Under the pieces are notes generated by a model. That model ran no database searches. It saw only the letters and a program-made list of their open reading frames with translations, and was not told where the DNA came from. The translations under genes were made by a program, and so were the position numbers. This document shows positions 1 to 8,371 of a stretch of DNA of 64,000 nt, piece by piece; within the stretch, counting starts at the first letter, position 1; the number at the start of each line of letters is the position of its first letter. The stretch covers positions 145,022 to 209,021 of the forward strand of contig NZ_POIZ01000087.1 in the NCBI RefSeq assembly GCF_002960425.1, read 5' to 3'. The DNA is from Streptococcus suis. GTDB taxonomy: Bacteria; Bacillota; Bacilli; Lactobacillales; Streptococcaceae.

Positions 1-158
1 CTATCTTTCAACTCTTGAGCTGCATAAGCCACCCAAGTCGGATTGACACAGACACTGGCAAAATCATATTCTTTGGCTTCTGCCAAGATTTGTCCAACTT
101 GTTCTTTACTGGTTTCTGGCTTTAAAATGGTATGGTCGATATATTTATTCAGTTTCAT
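1..158 (-). CDS. deoC: Deoxyribose-phosphate aldolase, 5' part only
   Basis: Reading leftward from an ATG at 158, the translation begins [17 protein letters not shown], the usual N-terminus of DeoC with the Asp-His-Thr-x-Leu-Lys-Pro signature. The enzyme splits 2-deoxyribose 5-phosphate into glyceraldehyde 3-phosphate and acetaldehyde in the cytoplasm. The window edge cuts the gene after about 52 codons. It lies 14 bp downstream of pdp, so both belong to one deoxynucleoside catabolism operon. Identification is firm from the N-terminus and the neighbour; the catalytic lysine lies outside the window. Confidence 0.92.
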   Translation of the reverse strand, partial: MKLNKYIDHTILKPETSKEQVGQILAEAKEYDFASVCVNPTWVAYAAQELKD

Positions 159-172
159 ACTTTCTCCGTACA

Positions 173-1450
173 TTAAGAAATAATTTCAATAATTTCTTTC
201 GTTTTTACACTATCTTTATCTATTTTAACATTTTTCTTGAAATTTGTAAGCAAATTTTCCGAAATATTTTCATTTGCGTAAATTGTTGCTACGGTTTCTC
301 CTTTGGAAACTGGCTCTCCAACTTTCTTATGGAACACAATTCCGGTCTCATAATCCAAATCGTCTGTCTTCACAGCCCGACCAGCACCAATTCTCATAGC
401 AAATAGTCCAAATTCCAAGGCTGGAAGTCCAACAATATAGCCGTCTTCATCTGCCAAGACATCTACTTGATGTGAAACCTGAACTGGACGATACAAGTCT
501 TCCAAATCACCACCTTGTGCGACAACCATCCCTTCAAATTTCTTGAGGGCAGCTCCGTTTTCGATATGCTGATGGACTTCTTCTACTGTTTTTTCAACAT
601 TTGCCAAGCTGAGCATAATCTGAGCCAATTCACAGATGAACTCGGTCACATCTGCTCTGCCTTTGCCCTGAAGAATGTCCAAGGCTTCAAGAATTTCCAA
701 ACGATTACCAATAGAAGTGCCTACTGGCTGAGACATATCTGTCAAAACAGCCACTGTCTTACGACCAACTGCTTTTCCAAGGTCAACCATGGTACGAGCC
801 AAGACACGCGCGTCTTCGATGTTCTTCATGAAGGCGCCTTCGCCAACAGTAACATCAAGAAGAATGGCATCCGCACCCGCCGCAATCTTTTTAGACATAA
901 CCGAACTGGCAATCAGCGGAATGATATCAACTGTGGCAGTCACATCACGCAAGGCATAAAGCAATTTATCTGCCTTAACCAGATTATCCGACTGACCGAT
1001 AACAGCCACACCCGTTTCTTGAACTTGTTTAATAAAATCTTCTTGGCTCACTTCGATTTGGTAACCCTTGATAGCCTCCAGTTTATCCAGAGTACCACCT
1101 GTGTGCCCCAAACCACGTCCACTCATCTTGGCAACAGGAACACCAAAACTTGCCACAAGCGGTGCCAAAATCAAGGTAACCTTGTCACCTACACCACCAG
1201 TCGAATGCTTATCAACCTTGACACCTGCAATTGCCGAAAGGTCAATTTCTTCTCCAGAATGCACCATAGCCATGGTCAAGTCTGAAATTTCTCTTGTAGA
1301 CATCCCTTTAAAGTAAATGGCCATTGCCAAGGCAGACATCTGATAGTCTGGAACACTACCGTCCACATAGCCATCAATCAACCATTGGATTTCTTCAGTA
1401 GATAACTCCAAGCCGTCACGTTTTTTCTGAATTAAATCAACTGCTCTCAT
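173..1450 (-). CDS. pdp: Pyrimidine-nucleoside phosphorylase
   Basis: 425 residues, full length for the family. The thymidine/pyrimidine phosphorylase signature is visible near residue 110 ([18 protein letters not shown]), with the preceding [13 protein letters not shown] phosphate-binding stretch. It phosphorolyses uridine, thymidine or deoxyuridine to base plus (deoxy)ribose 1-phosphate, which feeds DeoC encoded next downstream. Its start overlaps the stop of the upstream methyltransferase gene by 4 bp (ATGA), so translation is probably coupled. Whether it is strictly a thymidine phosphorylase (deoA) cannot be decided from sequence alone; pdp is the usual name in Gram-positives. Confidence 0.95.
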   Translation of the reverse strand: MRAVDLIQKKRDGLELSTEEIQWLIDGYVDGSVPDYQMSALAMAIYFKGMSTREISDLTMAMVHSGEEIDLSAIAGVKVDKHSTGGVGDKVTLILAPLVASFGVPVAKMSGRGLGHTGGTLDKLEAIKGYQIEVSQEDFIKQVQETGVAVIGQSDNLVKADKLLYALRDVTATVDIIPLIASSVMSKKIAAGADAILLDVTVGEGAFMKNIEDARVLARTMVDLGKAVGRKTVAVLTDMSQPVGTSIGNRLEILEALDILQGKGRADVTEFICELAQIMLSLANVEKTVEEVHQHIENGAALKKFEGMVVAQGGDLEDLYRPVQVSHQVDVLADEDGYIVGLPALEFGLFAMRIGAGRAVKTDDLDYETGIVFHKKVGEPVSKGETVATIYANENISENLLTNFKKNVKIDKDSVKTKEIIEIIS

Positions 1451-2037
1451 TCTTTCACACTTTCAAGGATATAGTATCCCTTATCTTTTTTAATAATCTG
1501 GCAATTTCCAAATACTTCTTCCATCCGTTTCTTAGCACTTGGTGCCCCTTGTTTCTTCTGGATGACAATAGTTAAGCTACCACCGTCAACCAAATGTTCC
1601 TTGGCACCTGTAATCACTTCATGCACAACTGACTTCCCAGCTCGAATGGGAGGGTTAGAAATCACATAATCAAAACGACCCTCAACTGCTTCATAGACAT
1701 CGGATTGGAAAATCGTCGCAGAAACACCATTTTTCTCAGCATTTTTTTCTGCCAACTCTAAAGCTCTGCTATTGACATCAATCATGGTAACATTTAGGTC
1801 ATAGACTTTTGCTAAGGTCAATCCCAGAGGTCCGTAGCCACATCCTACATCCAAGAGAGTTTTTCCCTTCGCTAGTTCCAGGGAATTCAAAAGCACCTGA
1901 CTTCCATAATCAACCATTTTCTTACTAAATACACCAGCATCTGTTAAGAAAGTCATAGGAGTATCCAGCAAGCTGACACGGAGTTCATGAATATCATGTG
2001 CTGCACTTGGATTCTTTTCATAATACATATTAGACAT
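1447..2037 (-). CDS. RsmC-like class I SAM-dependent methyltransferase
   Basis: 196 residues forming a single Rossmann methyltransferase domain. Visible motifs are the SAM-binding loop LLDVGCGYGPLGL near residue 62 and the catalytic NPP motif (VISNPPIRAGK) near residue 127, typical of small-subunit rRNA guanine-N2 methyltransferases (COG2813, RsmC C-terminal half). It probably methylates 16S rRNA; the exact position is inferred from the family. It is the first gene of the pdp-deoC operon. The chosen ATG at 2037 has no Shine-Dalgarno but sits exactly 6 nt after an extended -10 box (see the promoter entry). Confidence 0.88.
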   Translation of the reverse strand: MSNMYYEKNPSAAHDIHELRVSLLDTPMTFLTDAGVFSKKMVDYGSQVLLNSLELAKGKTLLDVGCGYGPLGLTLAKVYDLNVTMIDVNSRALELAEKNAEKNGVSATIFQSDVYEAVEGRFDYVISNPPIRAGKSVVHEVITGAKEHLVDGGSLTIVIQKKQGAPSAKKRMEEVFGNCQIIKKDKGYYILESVKE

Positions 2038-2053
2038 ACCTTGATTATACCAT
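2035..2053 (-). promoter_or_regulatory. Extended -10 promoter abutting the start codon (leaderless)
   Basis: On the minus strand the sequence reads TGG-TATAAT-CAAGGT-ATG. The -10 is at 2049..2044, TG one base before it, and the ATG begins 6 nt after it, where transcription would start. No usable Shine-Dalgarno fits between them. It drives the methyltransferase-pdp-deoC operon; transcript start is inferred. Confidence 0.6.
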
Positions 2054-2149
2054 TTCTTAAAAACGTTTTCAAGAGTTTTGCAAGATTGGAAAATATGATA
2101 AAATGTAAGTATTATGTAAAACGCTTACTTCTATTAGAAAGAATAAACT

Positions 2150-3070
2150 ATGAAGAATGAATTTTTAAATTTTGAAGAAATCGACCGGAAAACCTGGCAA
2201 CAGCTCCATCGGAAGACCACTATTCCCCTGAGCCAAAAAGAGCTCAATTCAATCAAGAGTTTCAATGACCGTATCCAACTGCATGAAGTATCGGACATCT
2301 ATCTGCCTCTTATCAACCTTATTCATATTTATCGGAAGGCTCGAAAGGACCTCAATTTCACCAAGAGCCTCTTCCTGCAAAAATCCATCAAACCTCAGCC
2401 TTTTATTATCGGTGTTTCTGGTAGTGTGGCCGTAGGAAAATCCACCACCAGCCGCCTGCTTCAAATTCTTATCGCCCGTACCTTTAAACACGCCAAGGTT
2501 GAATTGGTCACAACAGATGGCTTCCTCTATCCAAATGCCATTCTGGAAGAGCGCCAGATATTGAACAAAAAAGGATTTCCAGAGTCCTATGATATGGAAA
2601 AATTGATTGATTTCGTGGATAAGATAAAAAATGGTTATGATTGTCAAATCCCTGTCTATTCTCATGAGATTTATGACATCGTACCTGATCAACTTCAGGA
2701 AATTAAGGCCCCTGACTTTCTGATTGTAGAGGGAATCAATGTGTTTCAAAATCCACAAAACCAACGACTTTATGTCAGCGATTATTTCGACTTGTCTATA
2801 TACGTTGATGCCGATGTGGAACATATTGAAACCTGGTACCTAGAACGTTTCCAAAAATTATTAACTCTGGCAAAGAATGATCCCAACAACTACTACCATC
2901 GTTTTACTCAGATGACCTATCCAGAAATCATTGCCATTGCCCAAAATACTTGGAAAAATATAAACCTAGCTAATTTGGAAAAGTTCATCGAACCCACCCG
3001 AAACCGTGCAGACATTATTCTCCATAAGGCTGATAACCATGAGATTGATAAAATTTATCTAAAAAAATAA
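2150..3070 (+). CDS. coaA: Pantothenate kinase type I
   Basis: 306 residues, normal size for bacterial CoaA. The P-loop [12 protein letters not shown] is near residue 88, and the following SRLLQIL and [11 protein letters not shown] segments match the family. It phosphorylates pantothenate, the first committed step of coenzyme A synthesis, and is cytoplasmic. It is transcribed divergently from the methyltransferase-pdp-deoC operon across a 112-bp gap. The Shine-Dalgarno before the ATG is weak (AGAAAG). It stands alone, with rpsT following under its own promoter. Confidence 0.95.
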   Translation: MKNEFLNFEEIDRKTWQQLHRKTTIPLSQKELNSIKSFNDRIQLHEVSDIYLPLINLIHIYRKARKDLNFTKSLFLQKSIKPQPFIIGVSGSVAVGKSTTSRLLQILIARTFKHAKVELVTTDGFLYPNAILEERQILNKKGFPESYDMEKLIDFVDKIKNGYDCQIPVYSHEIYDIVPDQLQEIKAPDFLIVEGINVFQNPQNQRLYVSDYFDLSIYVDADVEHIETWYLERFQKLLTLAKNDPNNYYHRFTQMTYPEIIAIAQNTWKNINLANLEKFIEPTRNRADIILHKADNHEIDKIYLKK

Positions 3071-3077
3071 ATTTCAC

Positions 3078-3106
3078 TTGTCAAAACCTATCTTTTCAGA
3101 TATAAT
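3078..3106 (+). promoter_or_regulatory. rpsT promoter
   Basis: TTGTCA (3078-3083), 17-bp spacer, consensus TATAAT (3101-3106), placed about 38 bp before the rpsT start codon. Strong match to a housekeeping sigma promoter. Confidence 0.75.
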
Positions 3107-3143
3107 GGTATAGTTAGTACAAGAAAGGGTGGAGGTGAAACCA

Positions 3144-3377
3144 TTGGCAAACATTAAGTCAGCTATCAAACGCGCTGAATTGAACGTTAAACAAAACGAA
3201 AAAAACTCAGCACAAAAATCAGCTATGCGTACTGCAATCAAAGCATTTGAAGCTAACCCATCTGAAGAGCTTTTCCGCGCTGCTAGCTCAGCAATCGATA
3301 AAGCAGAAACTAAAGGTTTGATTCACAAAAACAAAGCAAGCCGCGACAAAGCACGTCTTGCATCAAAACTTGCTTAA
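3144..3377 (+). CDS. rpsT: 30S ribosomal protein S20
   Basis: Small basic protein of 77 residues beginning (M)[11 protein letters not shown], the conserved S20 N-terminus. It binds 16S rRNA in the small subunit. I chose the TTG at 3144 rather than the upstream in-frame GTG at 3129, because family members start at this residue and a strong GGAGGTGA Shine-Dalgarno lies just before it. Single-gene transcript with its own promoter and a stem-loop terminator directly after the stop. Confidence 0.96.
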   Translation: MANIKSAIKRAELNVKQNEKNSAQKSAMRTAIKAFEANPSEELFRAASSAIDKAETKGLIHKNKASRDKARLASKLA

Positions 3378-3382
3378 TAAAA

Positions 3383-3410
3383 AAAGAAACCTTCGGGTTT
3401 CCTTTTTTTA
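3383..3410 (+). terminator. Rho-independent terminator of rpsT
   Basis: GAAACC-TTCG-GGTTTC hairpin with a UUCG tetraloop followed by a run of seven T. It sits between convergent rpsT and the lipoprotein gene; A-rich sequence on the other side may let it work both ways. Confidence 0.85.
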
Positions 3411-3421
3411 TTCTCTCATAC

Positions 3422-4651
3422 TCACCAGCCAGTCACTTCAAATGTATAGGTCTGGTTATTATAATAGTACTGATAGGTATAGACATAACCCAGGGCATCA
3501 AAGAGGGAATTATTGTCGCTTCCTGCCAGGTTTACCATTTCCTGCAAAGCTTGCTGATTTGAAAATTGCAGAAAAATCCTCTCTGCCCCCTGCTCTTTCT
3601 GCTGACGAACACTTTCTAAGATAGCTAGCTCATCAAAGCTTGGGAAATAGGCTCCCATCTGCATATAATAATTAAGGGAATTGTCTTGAGCAGATGGATA
3701 GGCCAAGGGCCTTGACTGAAAAGGGTATTCCTTGCCCCAGTAAACCAGTAAATCACTATCAGCCTTTCTACTTCTATTTAAAAATTCATCCGTAACACAG
3801 AGATAGTCATAGGAAATATCTGATTTCGCTTGACCACCCATGGCTTCTTCAAAGACAGGATCACCCCAGGTCGTGTCAATACCGTAGTACTGACCATCAA
3901 TCTGAACCAGGTTCCATGCATGGCCGATTTGGTTTCCCTGCTCACTATTGGCCATTCCACTCACATAGATACAATCTATACCAGCTAATTTACATAAATA
4001 CTGAAAGGTTCGGCTATAGCCTGCACATACAGATTTCCGTTCAAGAAGAACACTGGTAATCCCCTGTTCTTTCCAAGAAAGACTGTCATTGGACAGGGCC
4101 TCTAAATCATAGTCAGTTTGTTTGATAATGGTTTCGTAGAAAAACTTGACCATCTCATAATCTGAACCTTTAGGAGCTTGTTCAATAATAGCTCGGGCAA
4201 GATTTTCAAGTTGCCAACTGACTTGCTCAACATCATCAGGATAGATAGGATTTGATAAGTCTGAAAAACCAATGCCATCAACCATGGCATCCGTCAACCA
4301 GTAGTATTCCGGGAAATCATTGGCAACAGAAAAATAGACACGAGTATAGGTTTCCTGATTGACCGAATCAATCTCAATCCTGCTTTCTCTTTTTCTCAAG
4401 CCATTAACAAATTGGAGATAGGCACGCCGTTCCCTATCTGTATCCAACTCTTGAAAATAAAAATTCCCCGCAACTTCTTCCCTTAGTGCAGACAATTCTG
4501 CCTCACGTTCTTTTTTCTCCTGAACAAATTCAAATTGCAGGTCTTTTAGTTTGTCTGCTACTTGATTAGTTGAACAAGCAGTCAAAGTGATTGCCGAAAG
4601 ACTGAGGAGGCAAATAAGGGATAATTTTCGGGCATAGAAATACTCTTTCAT
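3422..4651 (-). CDS. Transglutaminase-like lipoprotein
   Basis: 409 residues. The N-terminus is a lipoprotein signal peptide with lipobox LTAC (Cys26), followed by a short charged, probably helical stretch (residues 30-60). A transglutaminase-like papain-fold domain carries a plausible Cys209-His244-Asp259 triad in the motifs SVCAGYSRTF, GHAWN and DTTWGDP. Such surface proteins may cleave or modify cell-wall or peptide substrates; the substrate here is unknown. It is the lone gene between rpsT and ciaRH. Function is known only at fold level. Confidence 0.8.
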   Translation of the reverse strand: MKEYFYARKLSLICLLSLSAITLTACSTNQVADKLKDLQFEFVQEKKEREAELSALREEVAGNFYFQELDTDRERRAYLQFVNGLRKRESRIEIDSVNQETYTRVYFSVANDFPEYYWLTDAMVDGIGFSDLSNPIYPDDVEQVSWQLENLARAIIEQAPKGSDYEMVKFFYETIIKQTDYDLEALSNDSLSWKEQGITSVLLERKSVCAGYSRTFQYLCKLAGIDCIYVSGMANSEQGNQIGHAWNLVQIDGQYYGIDTTWGDPVFEEAMGGQAKSDISYDYLCVTDEFLNRSRKADSDLLVYWGKEYPFQSRPLAYPSAQDNSLNYYMQMGAYFPSFDELAILESVRQQKEQGAERIFLQFSNQQALQEMVNLAGSDNNSLFDALGYVYTYQYYYNNQTYTFEVTGW

Positions 4652-4734
4652 GGTTCACTCCTAACAACAATTTGCTCTTGAACTAGGGAATCAACAGAGT
4701 TCAGAGCACTTACAGATTAGTATATCATACTTGA

Positions 4735-4787
4735 CAAAAAAGAGGAGTAGGAAACCTGTTTAAAGGTTCCACTACTCCTCCTAGTTT
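4735..4787 (-). terminator. Terminator downstream of ciaH
   Basis: On the minus strand GGAGTAG...CTACTCC with nested GGAACC/GGTTTCC pairing forms a long hairpin followed by TTTTTT. It closes the ciaRH transcript before the lipoprotein gene. Confidence 0.85.
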
Positions 4788-4820
4788 ATCTCATTTGTTC
4801 AAGAGCTAATCTTGCTAGTA

Positions 4821-6215
4821 TTATTTAGGGATATGGACTTCAAAAATACTGCCTTTTGGCTGATTGTCTTTTACCAAAATTTGACCATTAAGGGATTTGA
4901 TAATCTGCTGAGCCAGAGAAAGCCCCAGACCAAATCCACCTTTTTGCCGTGTCCGAGCCTTATCAACCCGATAAAATCGGTCAAATATTTTCTTCTTATC
5001 TGCGTCAGAAATCCCCAAACCATTATCAGCAATAGTAAAGGAAACATAGCGCTCCTTGATGGTTGCTGTGATATGAATAGCACCGTCCTCACCCGTATAT
5101 TTCATTGCATTGTCAAACAAAATCGTCAATAATTGCTTGATCAAGACCCTGTCCGTTCGGATTGACTGGCCAATATTGTTTTGAACTTGGAACTGCTTGC
5201 CATTATCCTCAGCAATCATGCCATAATTTTCAAATATTTCATCGAAATAGGATGGGGCAACGTATGCCATCTCAAGCTTGAAACCATCATCCCGACGGGC
5301 AAGATTGAGCAGATTAGTCGTCAATAATCGCATATTCCGCACTTCTTCCAGACTAGAACCGATGCTCTCACTACTTTCTAAAATCGTTGCTTCTGGATGA
5401 CGGAATAGGCTTTCCAAACGATTTTGCAAGACTGCTAGTGGTGTCCGCAATTCATGGCTGGCATTTTCAACAAAATCCTTCTGCTTTTGATAGCTGACCA
5501 AAATTGGTTTCATACTAAGGTTTGCCAAATAAATACTCGCTACAATCGAAATCAACCATGCAGAAATCATAACAATAGCTACTGTGGATTCATAGGTCGC
5601 AATAGAAGATTTTATCTGGCTAACATTGACCAAAATTGTCGCACAAGTAATGTCATAGCTGGAATAGTAGCCCAAATCTTCTGGAGATATTTCAATCGTC
5701 ACATACCGATAGTGTTCTTCGGTTCCAAATGGAGATTCAACCGTCAACTCCTTGATTTCGCCCAATTTTTCCTTATCAACCTTCAAATTAGACAAGCCTG
5801 TAAAGTTATCAGGATTCAAGAGCTCCCCACTCTTACTATAGAGCAGAACGTGAGTATTAGTTCCCAGCCGCATTTGATGCTTCCCCTTCATATCCTTTTG
5901 AGGCGGTTCTTGGGACGAAGAAGATGTTGAGGAAGAAGTTGGAGATGAACTAGTCGCTGACGGCTGGTCATTTTCGTCCTGAATAATAAATTCAGAATCA
6001 GGTTCATAAGTCCGTGCAATCGCAAAACCAACCAGCATGGCTGGTTCATCTTTAATCCGATCTAGTGTATCATCTGTTGTTTGATACATGGTCGAACGCA
6101 TAAGCTGAAAGATGATAGCTGTCATCAAGCCAAATATCAGGGTAAATACAGCAAAATAGCGAATGAAGAAGGAAAAACTTTCCGTAGCTACTATCTTTTT
6201 ATATCTCTTAAACAT
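4821..6215 (-). CDS. ciaH: Sensor histidine kinase CiaH
   Basis: 464 residues. TM1 is at about 15-40, an extracellular sensor region at 41-210, TM2 at about 212-232, then the H-box [18 protein letters not shown] with phospho-acceptor His254 and a complete HATPase_c domain ([16 protein letters not shown]). In streptococci CiaRH responds to envelope stress, controls competence and beta-lactam tolerance, and activates htrA. The sensor domain contains a low-complexity Ser/Thr/Pro tract at residues 86-102. Its start overlaps the end of ciaR by 8 bp, as expected for the operon. Assignment rests on the partner regulator and the paired architecture. Confidence 0.93.
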   Translation of the reverse strand: MFKRYKKIVATESFSFFIRYFAVFTLIFGLMTAIIFQLMRSTMYQTTDDTLDRIKDEPAMLVGFAIARTYEPDSEFIIQDENDQPSATSSSPTSSSTSSSSQEPPQKDMKGKHQMRLGTNTHVLLYSKSGELLNPDNFTGLSNLKVDKEKLGEIKELTVESPFGTEEHYRYVTIEISPEDLGYYSSYDITCATILVNVSQIKSSIATYESTVAIVMISAWLISIVASIYLANLSMKPILVSYQKQKDFVENASHELRTPLAVLQNRLESLFRHPEATILESSESIGSSLEEVRNMRLLTTNLLNLARRDDGFKLEMAYVAPSYFDEIFENYGMIAEDNGKQFQVQNNIGQSIRTDRVLIKQLLTILFDNAMKYTGEDGAIHITATIKERYVSFTIADNGLGISDADKKKIFDRFYRVDKARTRQKGGFGLGLSLAQQIIKSLNGQILVKDNQPKGSIFEVHIPK

Positions 6216-6879
6216 TCTTCAGAATGTAGCCGACACTGCGAAGGGTTTGCAGATTTTCTCCGAAGGTCGTTCCTTTCAATTTTTTACGAACTTTAGACAC
6301 ATAAACTTCTACTACTGAAATCGTTGTATCGCTATCAAATCCCCAGAGACGATCAAAAATCTGTGTCTTAGGTAGGATAACATTCTGATTTTGTAGGAAG
6401 TAGACCAACAAATCAAACTCTTTGCCAAGAAGTTCCACTGCTTTACCATCTACCAAGGTCGTATTAGTTGATAGGTCAACTGTCACATCTCCATAGGTTA
6501 ATAAATTATCATTGAACTTACCCGAACGTTTGAGGAGGGCTTGAATGCGCATCTTCAATTCCTCCAGATAGAAAGGCTTGGTCAAATAGTCATCAGCACC
6601 AAGCTCAAATCCATGCCCCTTATCCTCTAAACTTTCCTTGGCTGTGGTAATAAGAACTGGAGTGGTCACTCCCTTCTCACGCAATTCTTTCAAGACTTGG
6701 AAGCCATCTTTTTCAGGTAACATCAAATCCAAAAGAATTAAATCGTATACACCCGACTCAGCTTCGTAAATTCCTTCCTCTCCATCGAAGACTTGCATAA
6801 CATCTGCAAAATCATCTAGGAAATCAAAAACGGAGTTGGATAGGCTTAAATCATCTTCTACCAACAAAATCTTTATCAT
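6208..6879 (-). CDS. ciaR: Response regulator CiaR
   Basis: 223 residues with an OmpR-type architecture: receiver domain with phospho-acceptor Asp51 ([12 protein letters not shown]), then a winged-helix DNA-binding domain ending in the [10 protein letters not shown] and LRSVGYIL motifs. CiaR binds direct repeats TTTAAG-N5-TTTAAG upstream of -10 boxes; such a site is present at 7602-7634 in front of the next upstream gene. It is the first gene of ciaRH, followed by ciaH with an 8-bp overlap. The Shine-Dalgarno is AAGGAGATAGAC before the ATG at 6879. Confidence 0.94.
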   Translation of the reverse strand: MIKILLVEDDLSLSNSVFDFLDDFADVMQVFDGEEGIYEAESGVYDLILLDLMLPEKDGFQVLKELREKGVTTPVLITTAKESLEDKGHGFELGADDYLTKPFYLEELKMRIQALLKRSGKFNDNLLTYGDVTVDLSTNTTLVDGKAVELLGKEFDLLVYFLQNQNVILPKTQIFDRLWGFDSDTTISVVEVYVSKVRKKLKGTTFGENLQTLRSVGYILKNV

Positions 6880-6912
6880 GTCTATCTCCTTAACCTAATC
6901 TTTAAAAGACAA

Positions 6913-6945
6913 TTCAAAGACACAAGTAAAAACTTGGTCTTTGAA
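6913..6945 (-). terminator. Hairpin between the Met-rich gene and ciaR
   Basis: A near-perfect inverted repeat, TTCAAAGAC...GTCTTTGAA with an inner AAGT/ACTT pair, lies about 34-66 bp upstream of ciaR. On the minus strand it is followed by TTGTCTTTT. It may be a weak terminator of the upstream gene or a leader hairpin of ciaR. Confidence 0.45.
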
Positions 6946-7024
6946 CATATTTTTTCACTTTAATAAGTTGCCTCTGCATTTCTGTCAGAGTTTCATTTAT
7001 TATACCACTTATTCCTTATTTTTC

Positions 7025-7540
7025 CTATGGATTTGAAGTGCTAGAGCTACCTGAAATTTGTGCTTTGATTTCTTGATTTTTCTCTTTTAAAGCATTTACT
7101 TCATCTGAGGAAGTATTTGATTGCCTTGCACCACTTGTGGTATTTGGCGGTGTAGTACCTTGCCCCGATGGTATACCTTGAGTGGTGCCATTTTGTCCTG
7201 GCGGCATTCCTCGCATTGCTCCGTCTCGGCCTTGTGGCATACCTTGCATTTCTCCGTTTTGCCCTGGTGGCATACCTCGCATTTCTCCATTTTGCTCTGG
7301 TGGCATACCTCGCATTTCTCCATTAGGGGCAGTTGGCATTTGATTACCTGTGTTTGAATTAGCCTGGCTATTTGCTGTACCAGCTTGATTTTGAGCCAAA
7401 GCTGCCTGGCTTTGTGTAGTGGCTGTTCCAGCATTTTTTGCAACTGACATCCCACCAGCAAAGCCTACAGTTGCCGCTGTAATAGCAACCGCTGCCAAAA
7501 CTGTTTTGGATTGTGATTTCAATTGATTGATCAATGACAT
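7025..7540 (-). CDS. Secreted or membrane-anchored Met/Gly/Pro-rich repeat protein
   Basis: Not a family I can name. From the ATG at 7540 (preceded by AGAGGA) it has 171 residues. There is one N-terminal hydrophobic segment (about residues 12-32, TVLAAVAITAATVGFAGGM) that could be a signal peptide or anchor, then a Gln/Ala-rich linker. Five tandem 11-residue repeats of the type NGEMRGMPPGQ follow (DNA 7160-7324), and a charged C-terminus ends the protein. An upstream in-frame start at 7570 lacks a Shine-Dalgarno. The gene sits between phoU and ciaR and has a CiaR-type promoter, so it is probably a CiaR target in the cell envelope. The Met-rich repeats could bind metal or act as an oxidant sink; that is speculation. 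Confidence 0.65.
   Translation of the reverse strand: MSLINQLKSQSKTVLAAVAITAATVGFAGGMSVAKNAGTATTQSQAALAQNQAGTANSQANSNTGNQMPTAPNGEMRGMPPEQNGEMRGMPPGQNGEMQGMPQGRDGAMRGMPPGQNGTTQGIPSGQGTTPPNTTSGARQSNTSSDEVNALKEKNQEIKAQISGSSSTSNP
7160..7324 (-). repeat. Five tandem 33-bp coding repeats
   Basis: Five in-frame copies of a 33-bp unit encode NGEMRGMPPEQ and variants. The last two copies have drifted (DGAMRGMPPGQ, NGTTQGIPSGQ), suggesting expansion from one end. Confidence 0.85.
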
Positions 7541-7601
7541 AAAGTTCCTCTTTTCAATAATTTTTATCATAGTGAATAAGCACTCACCTGATGATAAGAA
7601 T

Positions 7602-7667
7602 AGTATAAAAGGAGAAACTTAAAGCAAGCTAAAGATATATGGCACTTTTCTTAAAGCAAACTAAAAG
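7602..7667 (-). promoter_or_regulatory. CiaR-type promoter with a second upstream repeat pair
   Basis: On the minus strand CTTTAG-N5-TTTAAG (7634..7618) is followed by exactly 10 nt and then TATACT (7607..7602), the spacing known for CiaR-activated promoters. A second pair, TTTTAG-N5-TTTAAG (7666..7650), lies exactly 32 bp, about three helical turns, upstream. There is no -35 box, as expected for such promoters. Confidence 0.7.
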
Positions 7668-7688
7668 AAGTCCTTTCGGACTTCCATT

Positions 7689-8345
7689 TTACAATTCTGT
7701 AATATCACCTGTGCGAAGGTAAACAACCCACTCACAAATATTTTTAGCATAGTCACCAACACGCTCCAAGTAGGTCAAGACTTGGAAATAGTCACGACCA
7801 GCAACCAAAGAATCTGGATTTTTCTTGATTTCTTCAGTTGTCAATTCTTGGATTGTTGAATAAAACTCATTAACAACCTCATCACGAGCAGCTACTTCAT
7901 ATGCGACTTCCATATCCGCATCACCAAGATAAAGCTCCAAAGTTTCTTCAACAAGTTTTCGAACTTCGCGACCCATCTTCTTCACTTCATCTTCAACTAC
8001 TGGAATACGGACTTCGCCTTTCATACGAATAGCAGCTTTTGCGATCGAAACTGCGTGGTCTCCCATACGTTCTAAGTCACTTGTTGCTTTCAAGACAGTG
8101 ATTACACGACGTAAATCTGTAGAAACTGGCTGTTGCAATGCAATAATCTCTAAAGATTTCTTTTCGAGTTTAATTTCAAAATCATTGATTTTTTTATCTG
8201 CTTCGATCACTTCTTTCGCCAATTCACGATCATGAGTTGTAAAGGCACGAACAGCATTATTAATTTGAGCCAAAACTTCATTTCCCATAGCGTAAAATTG
8301 GTTGTGGAGTTTTCCTAATTCTTCTTCAAACTGCGCTCTTAACAT
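7689..8345 (-). CDS. phoU: Phosphate transport regulator PhoU
   Basis: 218 residues, all-helical, with two PhoU repeats and the metal-binding-type motifs DLERMGDHAVSIA (around residue 91) and YLERVGDYAKNI (around residue 193). PhoU couples the Pst transporter to phosphate signalling and prevents excess uptake. It is the last gene of the pst operon, 26 bp after the second pstB. Its Shine-Dalgarno is AGAGG before the ATG at 8345. Confidence 0.95.
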   Translation of the reverse strand: MLRAQFEEELGKLHNQFYAMGNEVLAQINNAVRAFTTHDRELAKEVIEADKKINDFEIKLEKKSLEIIALQQPVSTDLRRVITVLKATSDLERMGDHAVSIAKAAIRMKGEVRIPVVEDEVKKMGREVRKLVEETLELYLGDADMEVAYEVAARDEVVNEFYSTIQELTTEEIKKNPDSLVAGRDYFQVLTYLERVGDYAKNICEWVVYLRTGDITEL

Positions 8346-8371
8346 ATAAACCTCTTTTCTTTTTAACAGGC

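Noticed and set aside
515..1285. 256-codon ORF opposite pdp
   Set aside because: Antisense shadow of a conserved enzyme gene, no family resemblance and no ribosome site. The same holds for other long antisense frames, e.g. within pepT, dnaE and the ABC genes.
2041..2149. Riboswitch in the gap before coaA
   Set aside because: Only about 110 bp, taken up by divergent promoter elements; no conserved aptamer motif recognised.
6880..7020. CiaR autoregulation site before ciaR
   Set aside because: No TTTAAG-N5-TTTAAG pair at the right distance from a -10 box; only a loose TTTAAA/GTTAAG pair next to the Shine-Dalgarno.
7160..7324. 33-bp tandem repeats as a possible CRISPR or satellite
   Set aside because: They are in-frame protein repeats in a gene with its own start, signal-like segment and promoter.
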